Shown here: positions 13,348 to 23,857 of the stretch, piece by piece
Numbering within the stretch: position 1 is the first letter of the stretch
Layout of the letters: each line of letters starts with the position of its first letter
Assembly: GCA_947561585.1 (NCBI GenBank)
Contig: CANNZV010000338.1
Coordinates: forward strand, 273,417 to 337,416
Direction of reading: 5' to 3'
Length of the DNA: 64,000 bases
Origin: Caprella mutica
Lineage: Eukaryota > Arthropoda > Malacostraca > Amphipoda > Caprellidae
The notes under the pieces: model-generated
Told to the model about the DNA's origin: nothing
Database searches by the model: none
The model's input: the letters and a program-made list of their open reading frames with translations, nothing else
Program-made: the position numbers and the translations under genes

Positions 13348-13490
13348 GAGCATCAAAATATGCTCATATTTTGAGCATATCGAGCATCAAGATTTGCTCA
13401 TATTTTGAGCATATCAAGCATCAAGATATGCTCATATTTTGAGCATATCGAGCATCAAGATATGCTCATATTTTGAGCATATCTTGATGC
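13348..13490. repeat. 34-bp hairpin-unit array, about 4 copies
   Basis: Each 34-bp unit (GAGCATCAA, then GATATGCTCA, TATTT, TGAGCATATC) holds a near-perfect inverted repeat with 10-bp arms around a 5-bp loop. The array ends in ATCTTGATGC, the reverse complement of the unit start GCATCAAGAT, so the whole block can also fold on itself. Copies differ by a few substitutions only. Confidence 0.9.
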
Positions 13491-14713
13491 ATTTCTTCAA
13501 TAATAACTTATTAAAATTTTGATCTCGTAAACACCTAAAATGTAATTTTGAATCCACAACGATTTTTTTTATTCGTGAAGTTACAATCTTGAGGACATTT
13601 AAAACATATACTTTAAAACCTAATATAAAAATAATACATTAATAATTTAAAAGGACGATGCAGTGGTATAGCCTAAAATTAATCAATGTAGTGCAGTGTT
13701 CTTTAAAATTATTCTTGACTTTGAAATCTGACATTGGGCACTTAAAATCGTTAGGTATATTTTTATTAAAAAGATGTATAGGCCTATAAAAAAAATGATT
13801 TCTGTTTCTGTTTAAAATTAAGTACATTATAAATAGTAGATATATTTGATAATAGTGAGTAAGGATGATGATGACTAATTGGGACAGAGATAAAGTTATG
13901 GTGGGTTCATAGAAGATTGAGAGGGTTTTCTCCTCTAAATTTTTTCTATTTTTAACAAATTCTGTTATCGAATTCTATTATAAAAATTTGTTTGATGAAA
14001 TAAATCAAATTAATAATAATATTTTTTCATGATGATAAAAATGTTCAATGTTCAAAAATTAACAATTCAATATTTGATTTTCAATTCAAATCTGTATTTA
14101 AAATTTTCCTGAGATGAAAAACACAAATAAAGTTTACTAAAATTGGACAAATTTTCGCATTAAACTTAAAAGAAAGTAGAATTTAGAAACCTGACAAAAA
14201 AAAAATATTGGTCGTAGCACAATTCCTACAATGTGAATAATAATATTTTTATAACATACATCTTTCCCTATAGAAGACAATAATTTAGAAACTTTACTAG
14301 CGATATATCTTCATCAACATCATGTCATTTAGTAAGAATTATGCGAAATAAAAGAGTGTATTGTGATTGAAGCCAAAGACTGCAAAATGCATTAGTCTGT
14401 CACATGAGACCCATGGATATTATCATCTCAAAACATACACAATAGTTTTTAATATCTACAGAGCTTTATATTCATAAAGGTGAATACTCATTTGAGTCTG
14501 AGAGAGTGTGTATGTGATCAGGGCCAATGGGATACATGCTAACAACCCCAAAAAAACTGAGACCGAAGCAATAACTTAAAGTGCTATCAAAAGGCTTTTG
14601 TAGGTAACAATGGGGGTAAGAAATTTATTGGAGAAGCTGCTCTAGGGGCAACACAGAGTATAGACAAGACAGCGCGAAGGTAATGAGTGGGGAATAGCTT
14701 AATGCCATGTCAA
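13491..14713. other. AT-rich non-coding stretch
   Basis: No supported gene. A GAAGATTGAGAGGGTTTTCTC-type sequence at about 13,913 resembles the motif shared by 9.57 and 16.67 kb. Confidence 0.5.
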
Positions 14714-14715
14714 CG

Positions 14716-15045
14716 CAATATAGGGGGAATATTCCGTAATGAGAATGATATAACAGCAATATAGGGGGAATATTCCGTAATGAGAATGATATAACAGCAA
14801 TATAGGGGGAATATTCCGTAATGAGAATGATATAACAGCAATATAGGGGGAATATTCCGTAATGAGAATGATATAAAAGCAATATAGGGGGAATATTCCG
14901 TAATAAGCATGATATAACAGCAATATAGGGGGAATATTCCGTAATGAGAATGATATAACAGCAATATAGGGGGAATATTCCATAATGAGAATGATATAAC
15001 AGCAATATAGGGGGAATATTCCGTAATAAGAACGATATTACCGCA
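14716..15045. repeat. 41-bp minisatellite, about 8 copies
   Basis: Units start at 14716, 14757, 14798, 14839, 14880, 14921, 14962 and 15003. Each contains CAATATAGGGGGAATATTCC and GTAATGAGAATGATATAACA. The unit includes the perfect palindrome GGAATATTCC. Since 41 is not a multiple of three and the unit lacks minus-strand stops, all three minus frames stay open across the array, so its long ORFs are artefacts. From 15,046 to 15,220 looser AATATTCC and GGGAATTTTCC fragments look like decayed units. Confidence 0.95.
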
Positions 15046-15229
15046 ATATTAAATAAACGATATTGGGGTATAATGCGAACATTATCATTAGAATATTTGA
15101 TACATATTCCCTAAAATAGTAACGATTTGGAGGGAATTTTCCATCCAAATTGAAAGTGGAATACAAATATTCCGCAAACGAATATTCCATGCATATCACA
15201 AGGTAATATTTTGATATCCTACTCAAATA

Positions 15230-15782
15230 ATCACTAGGAAATAATCACAAGGAAGTATAAAGGACAAGTTCAGGTACCACTAGGCAGTAAGGATAATTTA
15301 AATGGCAAATATTAGTTTTATATTAAATTTAAATTACTATCAGAAAACATAGTAAAGGCCTAGAGTAAACAAATAAATACATTATTATTAAAACAATGTT
15401 CGAGAATTAATGTAAATAAAAACTGCTATATGATAAACAGATTACAGTGACAAATTTGAGGAGAGAAAATATACAAAGGCACAAGAATAAAATCATTAAA
15501 AGATAATACTAGATAAATATATATTAGAAGTAATGGACAATGGTGATAATTAACATATCTGATAAAGGCCAAACAACGAAAATAGACCGGCAGAATATAT
15601 AACGCAATATAATTAAAAATACAAATGGAAACTTGTATTTATTATAATAAAAACAGCGGCTCATCCTTGAATAATGTGTTCTTAAGTTTAGAATTATTTT
15701 ACAGATGGATTGGAAGAAAGAGAGAAATTTTCGTTAGAAGGAGGTATTGTGACTGGATACAAAAAAGTTCCTGGGTACAGTA
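15230..15782. other. AT-rich non-coding stretch
   Basis: I see no gene, RNA or repeat that I can support here. Confidence 0.5.
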
Positions 15783-15987
15783 GAGCTTCTCCATAGTGAA
15801 TGTATAGTCCTTAGTAAGAGAACTACCCCGTATAGTGAACACATTTTCTTCAGTCTGCCATGAAAACCATCGGTGCTTAGAAAACTAAATGTCATTTTAT
15901 GGTAGACTGAAGAAAATTTGTTCACTATACAGGGTGCTTCTCTTACTCAGGACTCTATGATCACTATAGAGGACACTCCTATAGAAT
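15783..15987. mobile_element. MITE-like palindromic element, family 1 copy 1
   Basis: A long imperfect palindrome. The left arm has CCATAGTGAATG, AGTAAGAGAACTACCCCGTA, TAGTGAACAC and TTTTCTTCAGTCTGCCAT. The right arm carries the complements, ending ATCACTATAGAGGACACTCC. The element has two sister copies at 30.6 and 46.5 kb. No transposase frame is present, so it would be non-autonomous. The superfamily is not identifiable from the ends that I can read. Confidence 0.8.
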
Positions 15988-16255
15988 GGTTCTCTTGTAC
16001 AAGAATAGAACACAGAGATAAATTAGAGTTAAATGATACGTTCATAATGAGGACTAATGGCATGCAATTACGCTATTGATTCGGTAGATTGTATTCCAAA
16101 GCAGCTTTGTCTGTTCAATCAGAGTAACATGTTCATTGATGAGGGTGATTACAGCTAATAAAGCAGTAGCGTAGGTGCGACGTCATAGATATCAACAGAT
16201 TGATCTTGAAGGAAACTTATGGAGGATTAAAACTATAAATTGATCAACTAACTAA

Positions 16256-16475
16256 AGGGCCGTACACAGTGACACACGTCTGTTTATTAAGTCTTTTTAA
16301 GAAAAAATGATAAACTTGTTTTAGTTGGTATCCATGATACAGCAGGTATCATGGATACCAATTGAAATAAATAATAATTATATCGATTTTTCTTATAATC
16401 TCGTGGAAAAAGTAGGAGGAGCTTAGCGAAAAATCTGGTGGAAAGACTTAAAAAACCTTACGTGTACACGGCCTT
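16256..16475. mobile_element. MITE-like element with perfect central hairpin
   Basis: The left end AGGGCCGTACACAGTGACAC and the right end ACGTGTACACGGCCTT are imperfect inverted repeats. Further in, AAGTCTTTTTAAG on the left pairs approximately with CTTAAAAAACCTT and GGAAAGACTT on the right. The centre holds a perfect inverted repeat, TTGGTATCCATGATAC (16325-16340) and its complement (16346-16361), around the 5-nt loop AGCAG. No coding capacity; a target-site duplication is not clear. Confidence 0.7.
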
Positions 16476-16659
16476 CAAAGATGGAAATAAAGGGGTGATA
16501 GTGTGGAAGATCTTGCATACATTTTGATAATTTTCGTCAGTCATATCGTACATTTTAGGTGAAGGATTTAGACACTAAGACACTCAACTCACCAGTAATT
16601 TCGATTAATTAATATCCAATTATTCGCAAGTAAAGGATCATTATACCACTTGGACCCTC

Positions 16660-16882
16660 TTATTATGGTGAAGAAGATTAAGAGGGGACCTACCAAAATC
16701 AAGAAAATTAAACCAACTATTTCTCTTGGAACTTTTCTATATGAATTTTGGCCAATATAAAACTATATATTGATCATCAATAGCATTCCATTTCATTTTA
16801 GTCATACCATTAAGGTAGAATGTTATAGTGGGCCATCGAAGATTAATAGGAGATTCCACTTTATCATCGATGGCCCCATAAT
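16660..16882. repeat. Interspersed repeat with GAAGATTAAGAGGGG motif
   Basis: GAAGATTAAGAGGGGACC at about 16,671 and CATCGAAGATTAATAGGAG at about 16,835 are related to 9568 (CTATCGAAGATTAAGAGGGG). Both 9.5 and 16.8 kb have AAGGTAGAAT a short distance upstream, so this is probably one dispersed family. At the right side the perfect 10-bp arms GGGCCATCGA (16830-16839) and TCGATGGCCC (16867-16876) form a hairpin. Confidence 0.5.
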
Positions 16883-17591
16883 GACTTTCCCTCTATGTAT
16901 AAGATGATATCCTTAGCAATCACCGAGATTTAAATCTAAAATGCGAACCTAATTTGTTTACCATGTAGGTATATAAAATTGACCGCAAATTTAGTTGACC
17001 ATGCACTTATACCTTGGTTTAATATATTCAAAATAAAGATAGGATCTGCAGTGCAGATGAAAATTGGTTCTCAGTGAAAGGTTTAAAATAAATTCAAGCA
17101 TTATAAGTTACCTATTTGATTTTAGATAAATAAATTCACTTTTGACTTTTACTGAACAGTCAGATTGAATTTCGTAATACACTTAAAATGTTTTGAGAAG
17201 AGTATTATATATAATAAATAATAATAAATAGTTTATTTAAACAAAAACACATAGTACAATAAATTTGTTTAAAACCCCATGGTAACTAGGAAAGTTAATT
17301 GGGACAAAACTCAATCAATCTATTATTTATAATAACTATAAGCAATAGTCGAAGGGAAATATCATAGGAAGAATGTAAGTTAAGTCAATTTACATTACAA
17401 TCGGTAGGTACCCTATAGAGTAGGTACGTTGCACATTGCCAGTAATAAATAAAGTTAATGAAGCAATAGACTCAAGGTTGGTTATAGCTTCTATGCAGAA
17501 ATTAAGGATATGAATTAGTGTACAAGCGCACTTCTAAGGTCCAATTAAATAAATTTTCGATCATGTATATTATCTTATATATATATTATAT

Positions 17592-17841
17592 ACATTGAAA
17601 AAAAGCACGAGTCAAATTGATTCAAAATTTGAGTTTTTCAGTTTGTCTCACAACCGGCTCAAAAATGTGAGTCAATTTGACTCATCCTACTATTTTACTC
17701 AAAAAGAAGATTCATAGTGACTCCTAATTCATAGTCAGATTGACTCAGGTAGAGTCACAAGAAATAAAGACTCAATATTGGAGTTTTGCCAGCCTTGACT
17801 GAAACGATGAGTCAGGTTGACTCGCATTTTTTTCTCCGTGT
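17592..17841. mobile_element. MITE-like element dense in AP-1-type motifs
   Basis: The ends are imperfect inverted repeats: left CATTGAAAAAAAGCACGAGTC, right GACTCGCATTTTTTTCTCCG then TG. Inside, the heptamer TGASTCA occurs four times exactly (17668-17674, 17678-17684, 17741-17747, 17808-17814), with near-misses such as TGACTCC (17718) and TGACTCG (17818). TGASTCA is the known consensus of bZIP AP-1 factors. No ORF is present and no clean target-site duplication is visible. Confidence 0.65.
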
Positions 17842-19732
17842 CTATATTATCTTATTATTATTGATCTTTTTGATTTAATTTAAGGACAGTTAAAACATAT
17901 AAGGGAGCTATTCACCATTTGAAATGTTTATCAAAAAATACAATATAAAACCACAACTATACGAAAAAAGTCCGGTATAAGATATTCATTATTATGTAGG
18001 AAACACACATTTAGCAATATAAAATTGTTGCGATATTATGAACGATCTAAATTACCCCATGCAATTTAATTTCTAAAATAATGGTTATATTAAATTATCA
18101 TGCGATACTCTGCCAACACTCACAATTGATCCAAATGTTGAAGATAGATAGAACATACTAATCATTTTCGCCCTTCAATTGTATTTAATGAACAGTGAAT
18201 CCATCTCCATTGTGCCTCAAAAAATGGAAGCTTCGACAAGTAGATTGAGTATAACATCAACATCTCTATCTTCATCATGCTATATGCTTTATTTGCATGT
18301 AAATAACTTGTAATACATAAGAAATAGCTTCATTTCAGCACTCTATTTCTTTCGTATATGAATTTTCCTAATATTTTAATTTGTTTTAAAAGATAATATT
18401 TTTCAATTAAAAAAAGAAAAAAATTATAAGTTAATCAATAGGAAATGAAAATTCGTGCAACGAGAAATTTAAAATAAAAGCAATTTAGGATAGAGAAAAT
18501 TCAACCAAACAGTCTATAATTAGATAATTTAACTTCTATTCAACGTAATTAACCTCATGTCCTGTGAAATAAATAATATAGTCAATTTAAACTATAGTCA
18601 ATTTGGAGAATTACCATTTACGAATAGCTTCCATAACTGCTCAAAACTCTACAGTAATATAGTACTTAATAAAAAGATAAAATGTATTGCTCCGCGACTG
18701 AGAAATGTATTGTTCCGCGAATAGAAATTACTCCGCCACAAAGGTTAGATCTATAAATGTGTCACTAGGGACAGTTAAGACTGCAATATACGACTTAGAG
18801 AGGCTACAAACTACTGATATTGTAGATAAAAAAGAATAAGTGGCATGATAATTAATAACATATATTTGCATTAGCTCCTTATCTAATTTATCAGAGAAAA
18901 CGTTAACAATTATCGTTTTAAATCTTTGGAGAATACATAGAAAATTGTGAACAATTTACATTCTAATACTGCAAGGGGAGATGAATATATAGAGTACAAA
19001 TCAATTAAATAATCATGTGAACATACAAAGTGACTGAGCTACAGCATTAAAGATGTAAAATATTTGAGATGATAAACTTTTAATTTTACAACAAAAAGAG
19101 CGATCCTGCAAGCCTGGATGATAGTTTAGGTTGGTGGCATATTATTTCAGTCAAACAGGGATACAACTTTTATGTCACAACACAAAGTTTTTATTAACAA
19201 ATTTCATGAAATTTTTTAATTTACGTAAAATCTGATTTCAGAAAATCAGAATCATGAATTTGATCCATCAATTATTTATTTTACTTTTTCCTAAACACTA
19301 GTGATAGTTTTCTATTCAGGTATGTACTGAAAATACTACAACAAGAAAAAAACTGATTTCGCCATCTTATGCATATGGTAATTAGGTATATTATATATCG
19401 GGCATAAATGTCCATCAACCTTCCTTACGGTAGAGCTATGTGACTAACATTTGAGATATTAGACAGTTCAATTGCGGCAATAGGGTCCCTATGCAATGCA
19501 CTGCAATATATAGACACATAAAGAGCTCTTCTTTATTGATGATTATAATTGGTATTAGCAATCGGTACATTGTAACCTAACGAGCATAATTCTATACGTT
19601 ATGGAACCCGAGTCAGTGGTGGATGACCATAGAACCTTCTTAATATTAGCTTAGGTACACTACCAAATAAATACTCTTTAAAACCCATAGTGTGAATTGA
19701 ATGGGGGAATGTAAACTTCGGAATCTATCTGT
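17842..19732. other. AT-rich non-coding stretch
   Basis: No supported gene. A two-copy repeat (AAATGTATTG, T/C, TCCGCGA) lies at about 18,680-18,722. Confidence 0.5.
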
Positions 19733-20023
19733 GAATTAGGCACCCGTAATTTATCAGCTTGTTTGGAGGAATTAAAGACCTGTACACGATTAAAAAATCA
19801 ATCAATCTTCTACAAAATGAAACAAAGAACTCAACACTCTTTAGTTGTCATTCCAATACGCAGATACAAGCGGAATATGCGATTAAGTATCGGTAATTTC
19901 AGTCCTTTATCGTACCTACAAGTTATGGGACACCCTCGGGGCATCATTGCGAGATTACACGGCAATGATGGTGTAACGTCGTGTAAGAATTCCTCCATGT
20001 ACCATCCAGAGAAGAATCACTAG
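19733..20023 (+). CDS. Unrecognised ORF, possible exon or relic
   Basis: An open frame of over 90 codons, without an ATG near its start (first ATG at codon 19 after the TTG at 19763). It contains protein-like stretches such as LSACLEELKTCTRLKNQ and SYLQVMGHPRGIIARLHGND. A second plus frame over the first half is also open and protein-like (LFGGIKDLYTIKKSINLLQN), so the frame choice is uncertain. I recognise no motif. It could be a degraded gene or element, or chance. Confidence 0.15.
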   Translation, partial: ELGTRNLSACLEELKTCTRLKNQSIFYKMKQRTQHSLVVIPIRRYKRNMRLSIGNFSPLSYLQVMGHPRGIIARLHGNDGVTSCKNSSMYHPEKNH

Positions 20024-20879
20024 AAAGATTTCACTCCTATAGAAATAGGCTTAGAATTTACTTACATAAATTGGTATCTCTATTTAATATATACTTTTAT
20101 CACTGAAAGTAATATCAACGTCCTGAATTACTTCATGAATATTCATATTTCTCAGTAAATTATCAGTTAATGAAGATTCTTCACAAGGAAGAGTTGATGC
20201 ATAATTACAAACTGAATTAATTTGATTTAAGGTTATAAGATATAATTTAGAGGGATTGATTTGATAAGAGTTGTCATTGATCAATCTATGCATCCAGATG
20301 GAGTCACAAATTAAAAGATTATGCAAATATCCTCAGGAGGAAAAAACAAATCTCTTCGATAACTTTGAGACAATTTCAATAACAAAGGTAGCAACATGTG
20401 TAACCTTGCTTTGTTTTTTAACTAAACGCAATCAAGGTCCCAAACAATCTGGATCTCAAACACCTTCAACACCTTCATAAAATACAATCTGTTCAAGCAA
20501 TCATCAGTAGCAGAGTAACTTGTGTATAAGTTTATGTCTGGGCTTATACTTATTTGAAGAATTCTGTGAAAAGAGTCAGAGGTGATACCCTAAAACCTCT
20601 ACCATCTTCATCATATTTTTCCTCCCACCAATTAAATGATGGCCACCGAAGTTAAAGACCTGAGTGAATCTTCCACGGCCTTGCTTGTTCTTAGATTGAG
20701 ATTTATAATTAATAAATTCCTTATGAACTATCTTCAGAATCCTGTATTGGACATTATTACTCATAAGAAATCATTTAAAAGATGATATAGACTTGTTTTC
20801 AGTTCTTGCTTTGAGTCACTAAAATTCTACTCCTAACTCAAATTGATATCCAGTGTAAGGTTATCTTTTGGCGTGCTTG
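20024..20879. other. Non-coding stretch with short ORFs
   Basis: Opposed short ORFs at 20,084-20,326 (minus), 20,271-20,480 (plus) and 20,576-20,764 (minus) show no recognisable motif. I treat the region as non-coding. Confidence 0.4.
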
Positions 20880-20882
20880 TTA

Positions 20883-21041
20883 GGCCCGCTTCACACTTGC
20901 GTTTTTATCGCCGCAGAAAAATTTGCTTCTTAAAAAGTGTTCACACTTGCGTTTTTTCATCGCTGGAGGAAAAATCACGCTGAGACACCAATCCAAGCGC
21001 GTTCTTTCCGCGGTGTTGAAAAGCGCAAGTGTGATCGAGAC
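20883..21041. mobile_element. MITE with TTA target duplication (PIF/Harbinger-like)
   Basis: The left end GGCCCGCTTCACACTTGCG and the right end CGCAAGTGTGATCGAGAC are inverted repeats sharing the exact core TCACACTTGCG. The element is bounded on both sides by TTA (20880-20882 and 21042-21044), the 3-bp target duplication typical of PIF/Harbinger elements. The core CACACTTGCGTTTTT is repeated directly at about 20,940. It is 159 bp long, with no ORF. Confidence 0.65.
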
Positions 21042-21044
21042 TTA

Positions 21045-22424
21045 ATAACCGAATAACTTTGATAATGAAAATATAGTTTGATCGCTGTTGACAAATCATA
21101 CAGCAAGAAGTTTTATATTAACCATAACCTTCGGCCCTTATCGCCAGACATCAGAGATGCTGTTTGCAGACGCTAGAAATTATGCCACAAAAATCTGTAA
21201 ATGTCCGAGTTCCTGAACAGAAAAAATGGACGGATAATTAAATATTTGAATAATAAATGAGCTTATTGATGAAGGTTATATTAGGTAACTGATATGTAAA
21301 ATCAAGGGCGATTAATACTGTACAATATACATTTTTACTATTGTAGCATATTTTGTAAAAGAAACTATAGAGATCTGTATAAAATATGCTTTTGAATCTG
21401 TACTTCTATACGATTTTTTTTAGAAAATTGTAATAATCCTCATTTGAAGGATAAAAATTTATGTTATACTTTATATCTTAGAATTATAGTTTTCAAAATA
21501 TTGAATCTTCCAAATAATTATCGAATTTAGAGATATTTATGTTAATTTCTGTAAATAGTCATTGAATTAAGATGTTTTCAAACTAGTTTTCAAAGACAAT
21601 GACAAGGCATCACCTTTTAATATATTTTTTATAATTCGTACTCTTTTATCGTTACTACATTAAATAAATTTCTATAGTAAATCGAATGAAGAGAGCATTC
21701 AAAAAAAGATAAGGGAGTTAATAAACACTCCTAATCAATTGGAATAAATTAATGTATTTGAATCAATTTGCATAAATACACTTGAAAAAGATTTAATTAG
21801 CAATTAAAAGTGAACCAATGAATCTCTCACTTGATTAGTGTATAATTTATGCAACAGGATCTAACAAGGAGGACAATTTATGTGTTCAGAATCATCTGAA
21901 TCATTAATTAACGTCGAAACCTTTTCTTCTACTCATATAACTTCATCTAAGACATTGCCTGATCTAGCGAGAAATCCTCTCAATTTGCATATTTAAAAAC
22001 ACATGTTTCATATAATCGTAATTTTCCTTAAATAATACAAAAGTGTTTAAAAAATTCATTTCGTGATAAAACTTAATATCGATGAGGAATTGTGGAGATT
22101 TTTACTACGTTTCAAATACACAAATTAATTTTTCTCACGTGTAAATACATCGCGTAGCTGGGGAATATGGATACATTTGCCTAAGCTATTACTTGAGTTA
22201 AACACCATGCAAAAAAATCTGACAGGTCTTAATTTAGCTCCATATGTTCTGTCATTGATTCAAGGTTGCAATGGTCAGTTAAGGGATATAACCATGCATC
22301 TTCATGCTGTAGAAAAGTGACAGAATTTTTTCCTGAATTTACGAAAGCTTGAAAATGAAGATCCTGTTATATGTACTATCATGAAACGTCTTTGATTCAT
22401 CCGTATTGAAACTAATCAAACTAG
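21045..22424. other. AT-rich non-coding stretch
   Basis: I see no gene, RNA or repeat that I can support here. Confidence 0.5.
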
Positions 22425-22717
22425 TATTTGGAACTTGTCAAAGTTTGTGAAGTTGTCAAGTTCTCTACAACTTGTCAAAATCTCCACAACTTGTCAAGTT
22501 CTCTACAGCTTGTCAAAGTCTCTACAACTTCTCAAAATCTCTACAACTTGTCAAAGTCTCCACAACTAGTAAAATTCTGTGCAACTTGTCGAAATATTTA
22601 CAACTTGTCGAAATATTTACAACATGTCGAAATATTTACAACTTGTCGAAATCTCTAAGACTAATGAAAGTCTTTGTATGTTTTAAAGTCTGCACAACTT
22701 GTTGAAGTGTCTGCAAC
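22425..22717. repeat. 19-bp minisatellite, about 15 diverged copies
   Basis: The unit TCTCTACAACTTGTCAAAG repeats with substitutions. The central copies share a TATTTACAACTTGTCGAAA variant three times, which suggests local re-amplification. Edge copies (AAGACTAATGAAAG, TTTGTATGTTTTAAAG) are more diverged. Overlapping plus-strand frames through it are by-products. Confidence 0.9.
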
Positions 22718-23857
22718 TAACATAAAAGAAGAATTTTCAAGTTAACGGAATAATCTGTAACTAATTCAGGTCTGTGGAACTCTTAGGAAAGTTTCCAGTG
22801 GAAGGAGTTCACCGACAGAGTGTCGCTGTGTGTTAACTGCCTCTTCCATCACAGAGACCTTAGAATCGGATATCAGAAGAGGGTTGTTAGTTTAGGCACC
22901 TGACAGGCGAGGTGTCGTATATCAGCTCTCACAGCTTTTCTCCCGTCAAATAAACACCTGTCTTTATCATCCATTTGAACTCAAAACTGCCGACAGATGA
23001 CAAATATTTCAGATAAAACCTGAAAATATCACTTTCGTGACTTTTTAAAAAAAGCGGAGAGAGATTCTAATATTATTGTATCAAGATAATAAAAGTGTAT
23101 TTTTTACATGTAAAGTGTACAAACATTAACTTACTGTCTTCTTTCTAAAGTTTTTATTCATGCATAACTGTCATTGTTATCGCAATAATTGATTCTAAAT
23201 CTCCAACCACCGAACAATCTGAAGTAAATGTTTGTGATTTTACCAACAACACTTAAAAAAATCAATTATGACCGAGTGATTTATACCTTCTTCTCTTTTT
23301 TAAACATTTGATTTAGACCATGCCATTTGACTTTAAGTACGAAATGAGTATTGGTTTAAGCGTTATTTATTGATTAATCGTCCTTGATATGTCTACATGG
23401 TCAGTCTTATCAAAGTTACATCGCGGATGGATGCATAACTATAGGAAAATTAAATTATTTAATTTAATTTTTCCAATCCGCTTAAGGAAGAGCTCTTATC
23501 AAGCGTACACAGAGTAATTCAATATGAAACTCAGTTGCATTCCCTTTTAAAGGGAGGTGGGAAGGTATAATCAGTTGAGCATAGATGTATGGGCGATACG
23601 TCTTCCAGCATGACTTTGAATTCCTGTTGCTAATGGTCTAGTGGGGTCCCTGTTACTATATCAAAATATACACATGTATAGTCAAGGAAAAGTACTAAGA
23701 TTTTTCACAGTTTACTTATATCGTATTTCCGAAAAGGTGAATTAGTATTTTTAATGTTTGTAAAGATTTTAGAATTGGTCTGAGTACACGATGGCCAATT
23801 TGTAAGATTTGAAATTATAAAAAGGAGATTTCTGAAATCATTCAGTATTTTATTCCA
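22718..23857. other. Non-coding stretch, GC-richer at its left end
   Basis: 22,780-22,960 is visibly GC-richer than its surroundings, but all frames close quickly. No motif is recognised. The rest is AT-rich. Confidence 0.45.

Noticed and set aside
14625..15005. Three overlapping minus-strand ORFs of 84-126 codons
   Set aside because: They are products of the 41-bp array, whose stop-free minus strand cycles through all three frames.
22428..22705. Two overlapping plus ORFs of about 76 codons
   Set aside because: They are translations of the 19-bp array.
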